Below, in pieces: positions 1 through 7,170 of a stretch of DNA of 18,012 nucleotides. The DNA is from JAICIG01 sp035532215. GTDB taxonomy: Bacteria; Planctomycetota; Planctomycetia; Pirellulales; JAICIG01. Location: the NCBI GenBank assembly GCA_035532215.1, contig DATKRK010000218.1:1-18012 (forward strand), read 5' to 3'. Within the stretch, counting starts at the first letter, position 1; each line of letters opens with the position of its first letter. Position numbers and translations under genes: made by a program. The notes beneath the pieces were generated by a model. That model did not search any database, was not told where the DNA came from, and saw nothing but the letters and a program-made list of their open reading frames with translations.

Positions 1-57
1 CCGTCGCAGCCGTTCGCTCCACGCCCGCCGCTTCGCGCCATCCACGCTTCGTGCCAT
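1..57 (-). CDS. N-terminus of IS66-type TnpA accessory (helix-turn-helix) protein, partial
   Basis: An ATG at 57-55 on the minus strand opens 19 codons to the window edge, MARSVDGAKRRAWSERLRR. A strong Shine-Dalgarno, AAGGGAGGG, sits a few bases upstream. The KRRAW-x-ERLRR opening resembles the start of small DNA-binding first ORFs of IS66-type elements, which assist transposition. It is too short for the ORF track's cut-off. The strong ribosome site, the distance to the IS end and the basic opening support a real gene. Only 19 residues are visible, so the exact family is uncertain. Confidence 0.55.
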   Translation of the reverse strand, partial: MARSVDGAKRRAWSERLRR

Positions 58-140
58 CGATCCCTCCCTTGCAAAAAGTCCGTGCCCGCAAACTCTGCAA
101 GTTACCGGGGGCGTCAACTATGGCCGTGGAGTACGGTTAC
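1..140 (-). mobile_element. End of an IS66-like insertion sequence (runs off left edge)
   Basis: Read on the minus strand, the element starts at position 140 with GTAACCGTACTCC; IS66-family ends are known to begin GTAA. It lies directly against the last Cys codon of a recognisable serine recombinase N-terminus, so recombinase similarity stops exactly where the GTAA begins. The first ORF starts 83 bases inside, the usual place for the first IS66 ORF. IS66 elements make 8-bp target duplications, so 141-148 (GCACTTTC) should recur at the other end, outside the window. A second GTAAC at position 105 is an alternative boundary. The transposase itself is not visible, so the family is inferred from the end and the first ORF. 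Confidence 0.6.
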
Positions 141-209
141 GCACTTTCGCTGCTGGGCGGCGATGCTTTCCTCCCGCTGCAAGTCGGAGCTGTAGCGGGC
201 GTAACTCGC
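141..209 (-). pseudogene. Large serine recombinase N-terminal fragment, disrupted by the IS
   Basis: The minus-strand frame reads ASYARYSSDLQREESIAAQQ followed by RKC. This matches the start of large serine recombinases, in which Y-A-R-Y/F-S-S carries the catalytic serine and S-I-x-x-Q-x-x-x-C follows. Similarity then stops abruptly at the IS end at 140, and the frame hits a stop at about 114. The remaining catalytic, zinc and coiled-coil parts must lie left of the IS, outside the window, or are lost. No ATG with a good ribosome site opens this frame; the nearest ATG (241) with AAGGG before it is in another frame, suggesting an additional frameshift. It is therefore a remnant of an integrated element. 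Confidence 0.72.
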
Positions 210-680
210 GCCCCGGTCGCCGCCGGGAGTCGGCTTTCCATTTCCCTTGCCGTTCCGCGCCCGCGACGCCGCGCACGCCATCGCCGTACTGGAAACGAGC
301 GTCGCCTGCCCCGCCGCCGTAACGCGCTCGGTCGAGCGGCTGCCGAGCTGCGAGGGTTGAGAGGCCGTGATTTGGCGGTCTTGGTTTTGTACTGAAACTG
401 TGCTGAAACCAATGCCAAACAACCCCCAAACAACAGCCAAAGACCCCAAGCAGCCAAAGAAACCTAAGTCGGTTGCGTTTCAGGGCTTGAATCGCATCTG
501 GCTGCCAGATAATGAGATGCAAAAAGGCGCGGGCGATAATCCCGTGCCCTCCACTTCTTTGAAATCGCCGTCGGCCGAACAGGTCAACGGCCTTCGCGGG
601 TTAAACGCCGCGGGCGTTCGTCGGATCAGATCAATGAGGGGCACGCTGCTGCTGTGTACCGTGGCTACTTTCCGCGGCAG
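210..680. other. Gene-free stretch between recombinase remnant and respiratory operon
   Basis: No convincing gene is seen on either strand. Positions 380-470 are distinctly A/C-rich on the plus strand and contain imperfect short repeats (TACTGAAAC/TGCTGAAAC at about 397-417; CAAACAAC and GCCAAAGA motifs at about 416-460), unlike the G+C-rich coding neighbours. The terminator at 521-548 is annotated separately. A smaller hairpin, AACGCC-GCG-GGCGTT at 604-618, lies about 65 bases past the cytochrome b stop and may help transcript ending. The A/C-rich part may be the border of the integrated element that brought the recombinase, but this is inference. Confidence 0.5.
521..548 (-). terminator. 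Intrinsic terminator of the respiratory operon
   Basis: On the minus strand GGCACGGG, a 7-base loop and CCCGCGCC form an 8-position stem with a single A-C mismatch, followed at once by five T residues (521-525 read as TTTTT). It lies about 130 bases past the cytochrome b stop codon, with no gene in between. A stem plus U-tract is the standard Rho-independent layout. A similar-looking tRNA/tmRNA T-arm on the plus strand was considered and rejected. Confidence 0.6.
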
Positions 681-2138
681 CTACTTGGCACTGTCTGCGG
701 CCGCCGGCAGCCCCTTGGGACGCAGCGACGATAAGTAGGCCGCCAGGGCGCTCATCTCGGCGGGGCTGATCTGCTTGCCGTAGGCGGGCATGTTGCCGCC
801 GCCGGGCGTGCCGTTGCTGACCTGGTCGATCAGTTGGTCTCGCGTCAGCCGGGCGCCGACGCGAGTCAGATCGGGCCCGCGGCGGCCGCCGAGGCCGTCC
901 AGGGCATGGCAGTTGCGGCAGCTCTTGTTTTGCAACACCGCGGCGCCTGCGAGTTCGAGCGGCGAACGAGATTCGACCAGATGCACCGGTATCGCATCGC
1001 CGCTCCAGGCTGTCATCTTGGGCGACCACGGCGCGGTGACGCCTTCGTAGGTCAACGCGCCGAACACGGCGTAGATGACGATCACCGCCAGCACCGCGAC
1101 CGGCCGCCGGCTCGGCGCCCGCTCGCCCCGATTGCTGACGAACGGCACGAGCAGCAGCGCGATGATGAGCAGCACGGGGAACACCAAAATGATGAACGTC
1201 TCGGCCTCGGGCGGGCTGAGCGAGAGCAAGGCGAACAGCCACAGGAAGGGCCATTCGGGCCGCGGATTGGCGCCGCCCAGCGTCGGGTCGGGCGGTTCGC
1301 TCGGTCCCTTGGGGCCAAGCACCGCGGCCAAGGCCACGACGACGATCACCGCCAGGGCCGAAAACAGCAAGTCCTTCAGCAGCGCGTCGCCTAAGAACGG
1401 CACGCCCCGTTTCAACTCTTCCTCGTACTCGGCGTGATACGTCTGCGGATCGACCTTGCGTCCCGGCGCCGGCGGGGCGCTGACGCCGCACTTCAGCACC
1501 AGCCACAGGTGTACGGCCAGGGCGCCCAAGAGCGCGCCCGGAATGACGAACACGTGCAAGGCGAAGAAACGGCTCAGCGAATCGCCGCCGATCACCTCTC
1601 CGCCCAACAGCAGCCGCACCACGTGCGGCCCGATGCCGGGCGTGCGGCCGGCCATCGAGCCGCCGACGGCCAGGCCCCAATAAGCGTCGGGGTCCCAGCG
1701 CAGGATCTGCCCTGTGAAGAACATGCCCAGCGTACACAACAGCAACGCCACGCCCGCGCACCAGGTCAGCTCGCGCGGATACTTGTAGGCGCCGTGCAGG
1801 AAGACCTGCGTCATGTGGGCCAGCACCATCACGACCATGCCCGAGCCGGCGTAATAGTGCAGCGCCCGCAGGAACCAGCCCAGCGGCTGCTCGTAATTCA
1901 GCCACAGCAAGCTTTCGTAGGCGTTGTCGGCCGAAGGCACGTAGACCAGCGCCAGACCGATTCCGGTGAGAATCTGCAAGGCGAGCAGCGTCATCGAGGC
2001 GCTGCCGAACACGTACCACCAGCCCATCGGTCCCGCGGCGCCGCGTGGAATCGGGTGCGTGAGCGCGGGCAGCAGCGTGGCGCTGAAGCTCAACCGCACG
2101 TCGAACCAACGGCCCAGCGATTTCAGGACATTTTTCAT
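681..2138 (-). CDS. Cytochrome b of bc complex with fused C-terminal cytochrome c
   Basis: This 485-residue membrane protein is the quinol-oxidising cytochrome b, with b6 and subunit IV parts in one chain. Haem b ligands are visible as H94/H108 and H195/H210; the 15-residue spacing of the second pair is that of cytochrome b6 rather than mitochondrial-type b. The Qo loop reads PEWP (294-297) where most families have PEWY, keeping the glutamate. The helix-A cysteine that tethers the extra haem of b6f is absent (WWYVFG at 40-45). After several further helices comes a monohaem cytochrome c domain with CRNCH (407-411) and Met450 as likely axial ligand. It is the last gene of the operon, 9 bases after the Rieske stop. 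No clear Shine-Dalgarno is seen, so coupled translation is likely. Confidence 0.93.
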   Translation of the reverse strand: MKNVLKSLGRWFDVRLSFSATLLPALTHPIPRGAAGPMGWWYVFGSASMTLLALQILTGIGLALVYVPSADNAYESLLWLNYEQPLGWFLRALHYYAGSGMVVMVLAHMTQVFLHGAYKYPRELTWCAGVALLLCTLGMFFTGQILRWDPDAYWGLAVGGSMAGRTPGIGPHVVRLLLGGEVIGGDSLSRFFALHVFVIPGALLGALAVHLWLVLKCGVSAPPAPGRKVDPQTYHAEYEEELKRGVPFLGDALLKDLLFSALAVIVVVALAAVLGPKGPSEPPDPTLGGANPRPEWPFLWLFALLSLSPPEAETFIILVFPVLLIIALLLVPFVSNRGERAPSRRPVAVLAVIVIYAVFGALTYEGVTAPWSPKMTAWSGDAIPVHLVESRSPLELAGAAVLQNKSCRNCHALDGLGGRRGPDLTRVGARLTRDQLIDQVSNGTPGGGNMPAYGKQISPAEMSALAAYLSSLRPKGLPAAADSAK

Positions 2139-2147
2139 GGCGGCGTG

Positions 2148-2708
2148 TTAGGCGGGCTCGGTGAGCGTGTCTTGCAAAGTCGGATAATGGGGCGCCTGGA
2201 CTTCGAGCCGGCCGTCGCGCACGCGCCAGAGGCAGTGATATAATCCTCGCGGCGGCGGCCCCGCGGCCCGCTGGCCATCGGCGTAATACACGCCGCCGTG
2301 GCAGGGGCACATGAACAAGCCCGATTGCGAAAACCATGAAACCGGGCAGCCCAGATGCGCACAGTTGACGGCCAGCACCAGAAACTTCGGCTGGCCGTCG
2401 GGCCCCTGACCTTCGTTGCGGACGTAGACGCTCGTGCGCGAGACCATGCCGTCCCACGGCTGGCGAAGCGGATTGTCGAACGTCACCTGTCGCGTTTCGC
2501 CGACCGGGAAAGCGTGCAGCGAATCGAGCGCGGCCCACTTCACCTCGCGTCTGCGGCGGCCGAGCAGATAATCGACGAACGGAACGGCCACGGCCAGCGA
2601 GGCGACGACGCTCATCACGCCGGTCAAGAGGCGAAAGAAGCCGCGGCGGCCGGGTTCCGGAGAGACGGGCGAAGGTAAGCTGCCGGCGGCTTCGTGTATT
2701 TCGTGCAT
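2148..2708 (-). CDS. Rieske [2Fe-2S] protein of the bc complex
   Basis: The 186-residue protein passes electrons from quinol to the c haems. An N-terminal twin-arginine-like RRGFFRLL (21-28) precedes one hydrophobic anchor (about 29-49), as expected for a Tat-inserted Rieske subunit. The cluster-binding sequences are C116-A-H118-L-G-C121 and C134-P-C136-H137-G-G; C116, H118, C134 and H137 bind the cluster, while C121 and C136 form the usual disulfide. The final residue of the second box is Gly instead of the commoner Ser, a change known to lower redox potential in other Rieske proteins, which would suit a low-potential quinone. Its start lies 7 bases after the dihaem gene's stop, with AGGAG inside the end of that gene. 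Confidence 0.95.
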   Translation of the reverse strand: MHEIHEAAGSLPSPVSPEPGRRGFFRLLTGVMSVVASLAVAVPFVDYLLGRRRREVKWAALDSLHAFPVGETRQVTFDNPLRQPWDGMVSRTSVYVRNEGQGPDGQPKFLVLAVNCAHLGCPVSWFSQSGLFMCPCHGGVYYADGQRAAGPPPRGLYHCLWRVRDGRLEVQAPHYPTLQDTLTEPA

Positions 2709-2715
2709 GGTGCGG

Positions 2716-3531
2716 TTACTCCTGCGATGGTTCGGGCGGCGCGTTCGAACCGGGCGTTTCGTGGGCGGGCTGGATCGCGTCGCGGCGCCGCCATTCGGCG
2801 AGCAGGGCGACCAGGTCGCTCACGTCGCGCGACGTGAGAGGCTCGAAGTCGGCGCCGCGACCGTGCCTTTCGCCGTGGTTCGGCATGCCGAGATCCGCCC
2901 GGCCGGTGATGATGATCCGCCGCAAGGCCCGATCGCTGATAAGCTGCAAAAACTCGGGCGAATCGATCGCCCCGGCCACGTGGCCGCCTTCGCCTTGGTC
3001 GCCGTGGCATTCGGCGCAGGCGCGGGCGAAGAGGCGCCGGCCGCGATGGGCGTCGGCGTCGCTCTGTTCGTCTGCCGGCGTCGAGTACGGCGGCGGCTTG
3101 TGGCTCGACGGCTCTTTCGTTTTCCAGCGCGGCTTGATGCCGGCGGCCAAGATTTGCACCTGTTCGTCGGTTAGCGGGCCGCCGCTGCGATGAGCGAAGG
3201 CCGGCATCGACGTGCCGCGGCGACCGACGGCGACCGTCAGCAAGAGCTCGTCGTCGGGGACGATCGCCAGGAAGAGCCGATCGTTCAGCGGCGGGGCCGG
3301 GCCGAGTTTGCCGTCGGCGCCGTGGCAGCCGGCGCAGTGGCGAGCGTAGAGCATGTCGAAATCAGCGACCTGGTTCTCCGGCGTCGGGCGGCTGGCGCGA
3401 TCGGGCTTGCCGGGGAGATCGCAACCGAGGGCTAAGACAATCAGAAGCAACGCCCAGGACCGGCGCGCAATAATCGCCTGGCGGGGCTGGCCGCGTCGGA
3501 GATCGTCTGGTCTTGGGGCTGCGTCAAGCAT
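2716..3531 (-). CDS. Dihaem cytochrome c, membrane-anchored
   Basis: This 271-residue protein contains two class I-like cytochrome c domains with CAGCH (66-70) and CAECH (172-176). Likely axial methionines are M109 (TSMPAF) and M216 (GMPNHG). A basic start and the hydrophobic run SWALLLIVLALGC (25-37) end in a weak lipobox, so it is probably a lipoprotein or anchored by its uncleaved helix. It lies between the oxidase and bc genes and is the natural electron carrier between them, the role of cytochrome c1 or c4. The start at 3531 follows the preceding stop by 18 bases and has only a weak ribosome site (GATGGAA), so the exact start is less sure than the function. Confidence 0.9.
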   Translation of the reverse strand: MLDAAPRPDDLRRGQPRQAIIARRSWALLLIVLALGCDLPGKPDRASRPTPENQVADFDMLYARHCAGCHGADGKLGPAPPLNDRLFLAIVPDDELLLTVAVGRRGTSMPAFAHRSGGPLTDEQVQILAAGIKPRWKTKEPSSHKPPPYSTPADEQSDADAHRGRRLFARACAECHGDQGEGGHVAGAIDSPEFLQLISDRALRRIIITGRADLGMPNHGERHGRGADFEPLTSRDVSDLVALLAEWRRRDAIQPAHETPGSNAPPEPSQE

Positions 3532-3549
3532 GTTCCATCGTGCTCTGAT

Positions 3550-4818
3550 TCACTCCTCTCCGCTACCGGCTGGCGCGATGTGGACCATCTCGGAACGCAC
3601 AACGACCATCGCGGCCGCCACGCCGAAGATGAACTGCGACAAGACGAACCAGGGCCAGTCGACGCGCTGCTGCAAGGCCGGATTGACCACGCCCATCAGG
3701 CCGTAACTGCTCGCCATCCACAACAGCGGCATCACCAGCCCGCCCCAGGCCAGCGACGCCGGGATCGTCCAGAGCCTCGGCAACACGATTCCGTAGGCCG
3801 CGCCAAACGCCGCCGAAAGCACGACGTGCATGGCCAGAGCTATGACCAGCCAGTCGGCGTGAAACTGCTCCAACTCCTTAAGCGGCAATTCGGCCATGCC
3901 GGGCGAAACCATGGCGGCCAGGAGATTCGCCGGATACCAGACGCCATGATGCGCCGACAAGCTCCACAGGATCGCCGGCGTCGGCATCACCAGCCCGCCG
4001 ATCAGGCCGCCTTTCAACCCTGCGACCGTCGGGCTGCGATCGTGAAGCGCCAGCACGACCGCGGCCGACACGACGCCGTAAAGAAACTGCGAAACGACGA
4101 ACCAAGGCCAACTGATGTCGGCTGAGACGATCGGATTCACCAGCCGCAACATGCTGAAGCTGACGCCCGTCCACAACAGCGGCATCAGCAGTCCGCCCCA
4201 GGCCAGCGGCTTGGGCAATTCGGGCAAGGTCGGCATCAACACGCCGTAAACCAGGCCCGCGATCAGGCTGACGACGACGTGAGTCAGGATGGCGAAGACC
4301 AGCAGCGTCGCGTTGAACTTTTCCAGCTCTGCGACTGTCATGTCTCCGACGCCCGGCAGCGCCATGCCGGCCAGCAAGTTGACCGGATACCACAGCCCGT
4401 GCCCGCTTAACACGCCATAGGTCAAGGCCGGCAGCGGCATCACGAGCCCGCCGACAAGGCCCCCTTTGACGCCGGCCGAAATCGGATGAACTTGTTCCGG
4501 CAGCCGCAGTCGATAGCCGGGCATGCCCGCCGCCAGCCGCTTGACCCGTTCGGGCTGGGCCACGATCGGGGCGGGCCTTGCCGATTCGTCGACGGGTTCG
4601 TGCAGATGCCCGCGGCCAGGCAGCAGGCAGGCGATCCAGCGGCCCAGACCGATCGCGAATACGACGCCGCCCACGATGCTGAGCGAGCGGTTCGTCGCCA
4701 GGCCGGCGGCGGCCAGCGCCAGGCCAAGACACAAAACCATCGGCGCGGCCGTCGGCGCCGGCAATTCGACCGTCGGGCGGGCGGATTCACCGGCGGCGTG
4801 CTCAAGTTCGTCGGCCAT
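3550..4818 (-). CDS. Duplicated polytopic membrane protein of the oxidase operon, function unknown
   Basis: I do not recognise the family. The 422-residue protein has two N-terminal helices (about 27-44 and 46-66), a hydrophilic linker, and then two copies of one membrane unit of period 151 residues (about 112-258 and 264-410). Matching pairs are GVKGGLVGGLVMP/GLKGGLIGGLVMP, LWYPVNLLAGM/VWYPANLLAAM, LAWGGLLMPLLW/LAWGGLVMPLLW and SWPWFVVSQFLYG/DWPWFVLSQFIFG. Each unit has about four hydrophobic helices and one His in the middle (H180, H331). The ATG at 4818 overlaps the ctaE stop as TGATG, showing coupled translation; an open frame extending upstream to 5076 is out-of-frame ctaE. Position suggests an extra oxidase or bc subunit, or an assembly factor replacing the missing subunit IV. 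That role is inference. Confidence 0.85.
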   Translation of the reverse strand: MADELEHAAGESARPTVELPAPTAAPMVLCLGLALAAAGLATNRSLSIVGGVVFAIGLGRWIACLLPGRGHLHEPVDESARPAPIVAQPERVKRLAAGMPGYRLRLPEQVHPISAGVKGGLVGGLVMPLPALTYGVLSGHGLWYPVNLLAGMALPGVGDMTVAELEKFNATLLVFAILTHVVVSLIAGLVYGVLMPTLPELPKPLAWGGLLMPLLWTGVSFSMLRLVNPIVSADISWPWFVVSQFLYGVVSAAVVLALHDRSPTVAGLKGGLIGGLVMPTPAILWSLSAHHGVWYPANLLAAMVSPGMAELPLKELEQFHADWLVIALAMHVVLSAAFGAAYGIVLPRLWTIPASLAWGGLVMPLLWMASSYGLMGVVNPALQQRVDWPWFVLSQFIFGVAAAMVVVRSEMVHIAPAGSGEE

Positions 4819-5474
4819 CAGCGTCCCGCCACATAGACCACGGTGAACACGACCACCCACACGCCATCGACGAAATGCCAGTACCAACCCGTCAGTTCGG
4901 CGGCCTGTTTGTTTTGCCCATTCACGGCGCGGCGCGCGGCCAGGGCCAGCACGACGAGCATCGCAATCACGCCGACCGTCACGTGCAAACCGTGAAAGCC
5001 GACCAGCGTGTAATACGTCGTGCCGAACAAGTTGCGGCTGATCGTCAGGCCATGACGCTCGATCAGCTCGCGCCATTCATAGCCGGTTCCGGCGAGAAAG
5101 GCGACGCCCAGGGCGATCGTCGCCAGCCACCAGAGATAAAACCTGCTTTGCCGGCCGTGGGCGAGCGAATGCGTCGCCATGTGGACGGTCCCACTGCTCG
5201 ACAGCAGGCAGGCGGTCGTGACGATCACCAGCGGGAGCGAGAGGGCTTCGCTGGGTGCCGGGCCGACCTTGTCTTTGCCCATGAAGCTGATGTACGCCAC
5301 GACGAGCGTGCTGAAGAACGCGGCTTCCGAAAGCAGAAAAGCCAGCATGCCCCATTGGGCCGCATTCAAAGTCTGCTCAGGTACGATCGCCGGCGGCTCG
5401 AGCGGCGAGCCTTCGTCGCGGCGCTCAGGCAGCGATGCGCCCGAGTCTTGCGGCGGTTGATGCTCGTCGCTCAT
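4818..5474 (-). CDS. ctaE: Cytochrome c oxidase subunit III
   Basis: The 218-residue, five-helix protein is the short form of subunit III typical of bacterial caa3-type oxidases, which lack the first two helices of the mitochondrial form. Family marks are the FLLSEAAFF stretch with E50, GFHGLHVTVG (159-168) and the C-terminal WYWHFVDGVWVVVF (197-210). The start at 5474 (MSDEHQ) was chosen because GAGG stands 8 bases upstream and it begins 22 bases after the ctaD stop; the frame stays open up to 5579 but that part overlaps ctaD. About 35 hydrophilic N-terminal residues precede the first helix. It stabilises subunit I during turnover and feeds the following gene by a stop-start overlap. Confidence 0.94.
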   Translation of the reverse strand: MSDEHQPPQDSGASLPERRDEGSPLEPPAIVPEQTLNAAQWGMLAFLLSEAAFFSTLVVAYISFMGKDKVGPAPSEALSLPLVIVTTACLLSSSGTVHMATHSLAHGRQSRFYLWWLATIALGVAFLAGTGYEWRELIERHGLTISRNLFGTTYYTLVGFHGLHVTVGVIAMLVVLALAARRAVNGQNKQAAELTGWYWHFVDGVWVVVFTVVYVAGR

Positions 5475-5496
5475 GTCGAAATCCTCGTGCAGCCGA

Positions 5497-7146
5497 TCAT
5501 TCGTATTTCCAGTCGGGGTCGTCCGGATGTTTCGCGTCCCACAGCGGCCGGCGGCTGCGGATGGTGGGAATCTCGGCAAAGTTGTAGACCGGCGGCGGCG
5601 AAGTGGTCATCCATTCCAACGTCCAGGCATCCCACGGGTCGTCGCCGGCCGGCTCGCCGCGGCGATACGAGATCCACAGGTTGTAGGCGAAGATGGCGAA
5701 GCTCGGCGCCTGGATGAACGCCCCGAGCGTGGCGAGCTGGTTCCACAGCGCCCAACCGCGGTCGGGCTCGTAGGTGAAAATTCGCCGCGGCATGCCAAGC
5801 ATGCCCGACACGTGCATCGGCCCGAAAGTCAGAATGAAGCCGATATACAACAGCCAAAACTGCCAGCGAGCCAGCCGCTCCGAAAGCCGACGGCCGGTCG
5901 CCTTGGGATACCAGTAGTGGATGCCGGCGAACGTGCCGAATAGCGTGCCGCCGATCAGCACCCAATGAAAATGCCCGACGACGAAATAGCTGTCGGAAAG
6001 CTGAAAATCGAACGGCGCCGACGCCAGCATGATGCCCGTCAGGCCGCCAATCAGAAACATCGACAGGAAGCCGAAGGCAAACAGCATCGGCGAATCGAAC
6101 CGCAGCCGGCCGCCGTAGATCGTGGCCAGCCAGTTGAAGAACTTGATGCCGGTGGGGATCGAAACCAGCAGGCTGGCGGCGGCAAAATACAAGTCGAGCG
6201 TGCGGCTCATGCCGATGCAGAACATGTGGTGCGCCCAGACGCCCATGCTGATGAACGCGATGGCCATCGTCGCCGCGGCCATGAACTCGTAGCCGAACAG
6301 CACTTTCCGCGAAAACACCGGGATCACTTCCGAGACCATGCCGAACACCGGCAAGATCAAGATGTAAACCTCCGGATGCCCGAAGAACCAGAACAGATGT
6401 TGCCAGAGGATGGCCGAGCCGCCGTTGGCCGTGTCGAAAAAGTGGGCTTCGAACTGCCGGTCGAAGAGTACCATCACCAGCGCCGCGGTCAACGGCGGCA
6501 CGGCCAACAGCATCTGCACCGAGGTCCAAAGCATCGTCCAGACGAAAAACGGCATCTTTCGCAGCGTCATGCCCGGCGCCCGCATGCCGAGGATCGTGGC
6601 CACGAAATTCACCGCGGCCGAGATCGTGCCCACGCCGCTGACCACTAGCCCCAGCGCCCAGAAATCGGTGGCCGGGCCGCGGGCGAAGGTCCGCTCGGTG
6701 AGCGGCGCATAGGCGAACCAGCCCACGGCCGGGGCGCCGCCGGTGGCGAAGCTGAAATAGGTCAAACAGCCGCCGAACAGCGTGGCCCAGAGGCCCAAGG
6801 CGTTGAGCCGCGGAAAGGCCATGTCGCGGGCGCCGATCATCAGCGGCACGAGATAGTTGCCCATCCCGATCAAAATCGGCATGCCCACGAAGAATACCAT
6901 CGTCGTGCCGTGCATCGTGAACATCTGATTGAACACGTCGGGCTGCAAAAAATCGGAGCGCGGAAACAGCAGTTGCCAGCGCATCAGCAGCGCCTCGCAA
7001 CCGCCGATCACGAGAAACACGACGCTCATTGCGACGTACAGGGCGCCGATCTGCTTATGATCGACCGTCGTCACCCATTCGTGGAGCTTCTCGGTCCACG
7101 ACGGGCTTTGAGTTTCGAGCGGCAGTTTTTGTTCGGCGACGGCCAT
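5497..7146 (-). CDS. ctaD: Cytochrome c oxidase subunit I (A1-type haem-copper oxidase)
   Basis: The 549-residue protein reduces oxygen to water at a haem-copper centre while pumping protons. Numbering from the ATG at 7146, haem ligands are H79 and H394, the oxygen-binding haem ligand is H392, and CuB ligands are H257, H306 and H307; Y261 in GHPEVY is the cross-linked tyrosine. The proton D-path residues D108, N115 and E259 and the K-path T332 and K335 (PTGIK) are all present, placing it in the A1 subgroup. The heme-region signature reads SDSYFVVGHFHW, with small deviations from the usual HDTYFVVAHFHY. A TTG codon immediately upstream could also start. No strong ribosome site is visible; a palindromic repeat begins 30 bases upstream. 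Confidence 0.97.
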   Translation of the reverse strand: MAVAEQKLPLETQSPSWTEKLHEWVTTVDHKQIGALYVAMSVVFLVIGGCEALLMRWQLLFPRSDFLQPDVFNQMFTMHGTTMVFFVGMPILIGMGNYLVPLMIGARDMAFPRLNALGLWATLFGGCLTYFSFATGGAPAVGWFAYAPLTERTFARGPATDFWALGLVVSGVGTISAAVNFVATILGMRAPGMTLRKMPFFVWTMLWTSVQMLLAVPPLTAALVMVLFDRQFEAHFFDTANGGSAILWQHLFWFFGHPEVYILILPVFGMVSEVIPVFSRKVLFGYEFMAAATMAIAFISMGVWAHHMFCIGMSRTLDLYFAAASLLVSIPTGIKFFNWLATIYGGRLRFDSPMLFAFGFLSMFLIGGLTGIMLASAPFDFQLSDSYFVVGHFHWVLIGGTLFGTFAGIHYWYPKATGRRLSERLARWQFWLLYIGFILTFGPMHVSGMLGMPRRIFTYEPDRGWALWNQLATLGAFIQAPSFAIFAYNLWISYRRGEPAGDDPWDAWTLEWMTTSPPPVYNFAEIPTIRSRRPLWDAKHPDDPDWKYE

Positions 7147-7170
7147 CAAGGCTAGCGTTCCATTTTTTTA

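Noticed and set aside
526..551. T-arm-like sequence GGCGCGGG-N7-CCCGTGCC followed by CTCCAC, like the 3' end of a tmRNA or tRNA
   Set aside because: The loop CGATAAT lacks the T-loop consensus and no matching acceptor strand or other arms lie upstream. Read on the minus strand it is a terminator stem with a T-run.
631..2538. Minus-strand 635-codon frame covering cytochrome b and Rieske
   Set aside because: It is Arg- and Ala-rich shadow sequence crossing two real genes in another frame.
4818..5076. Longer N-terminus (86 residues) for the duplicated membrane protein
   Set aside because: It would overlap ctaE in another frame and is Arg-rich. The TGATG overlap at 4818 gives a natural coupled start.
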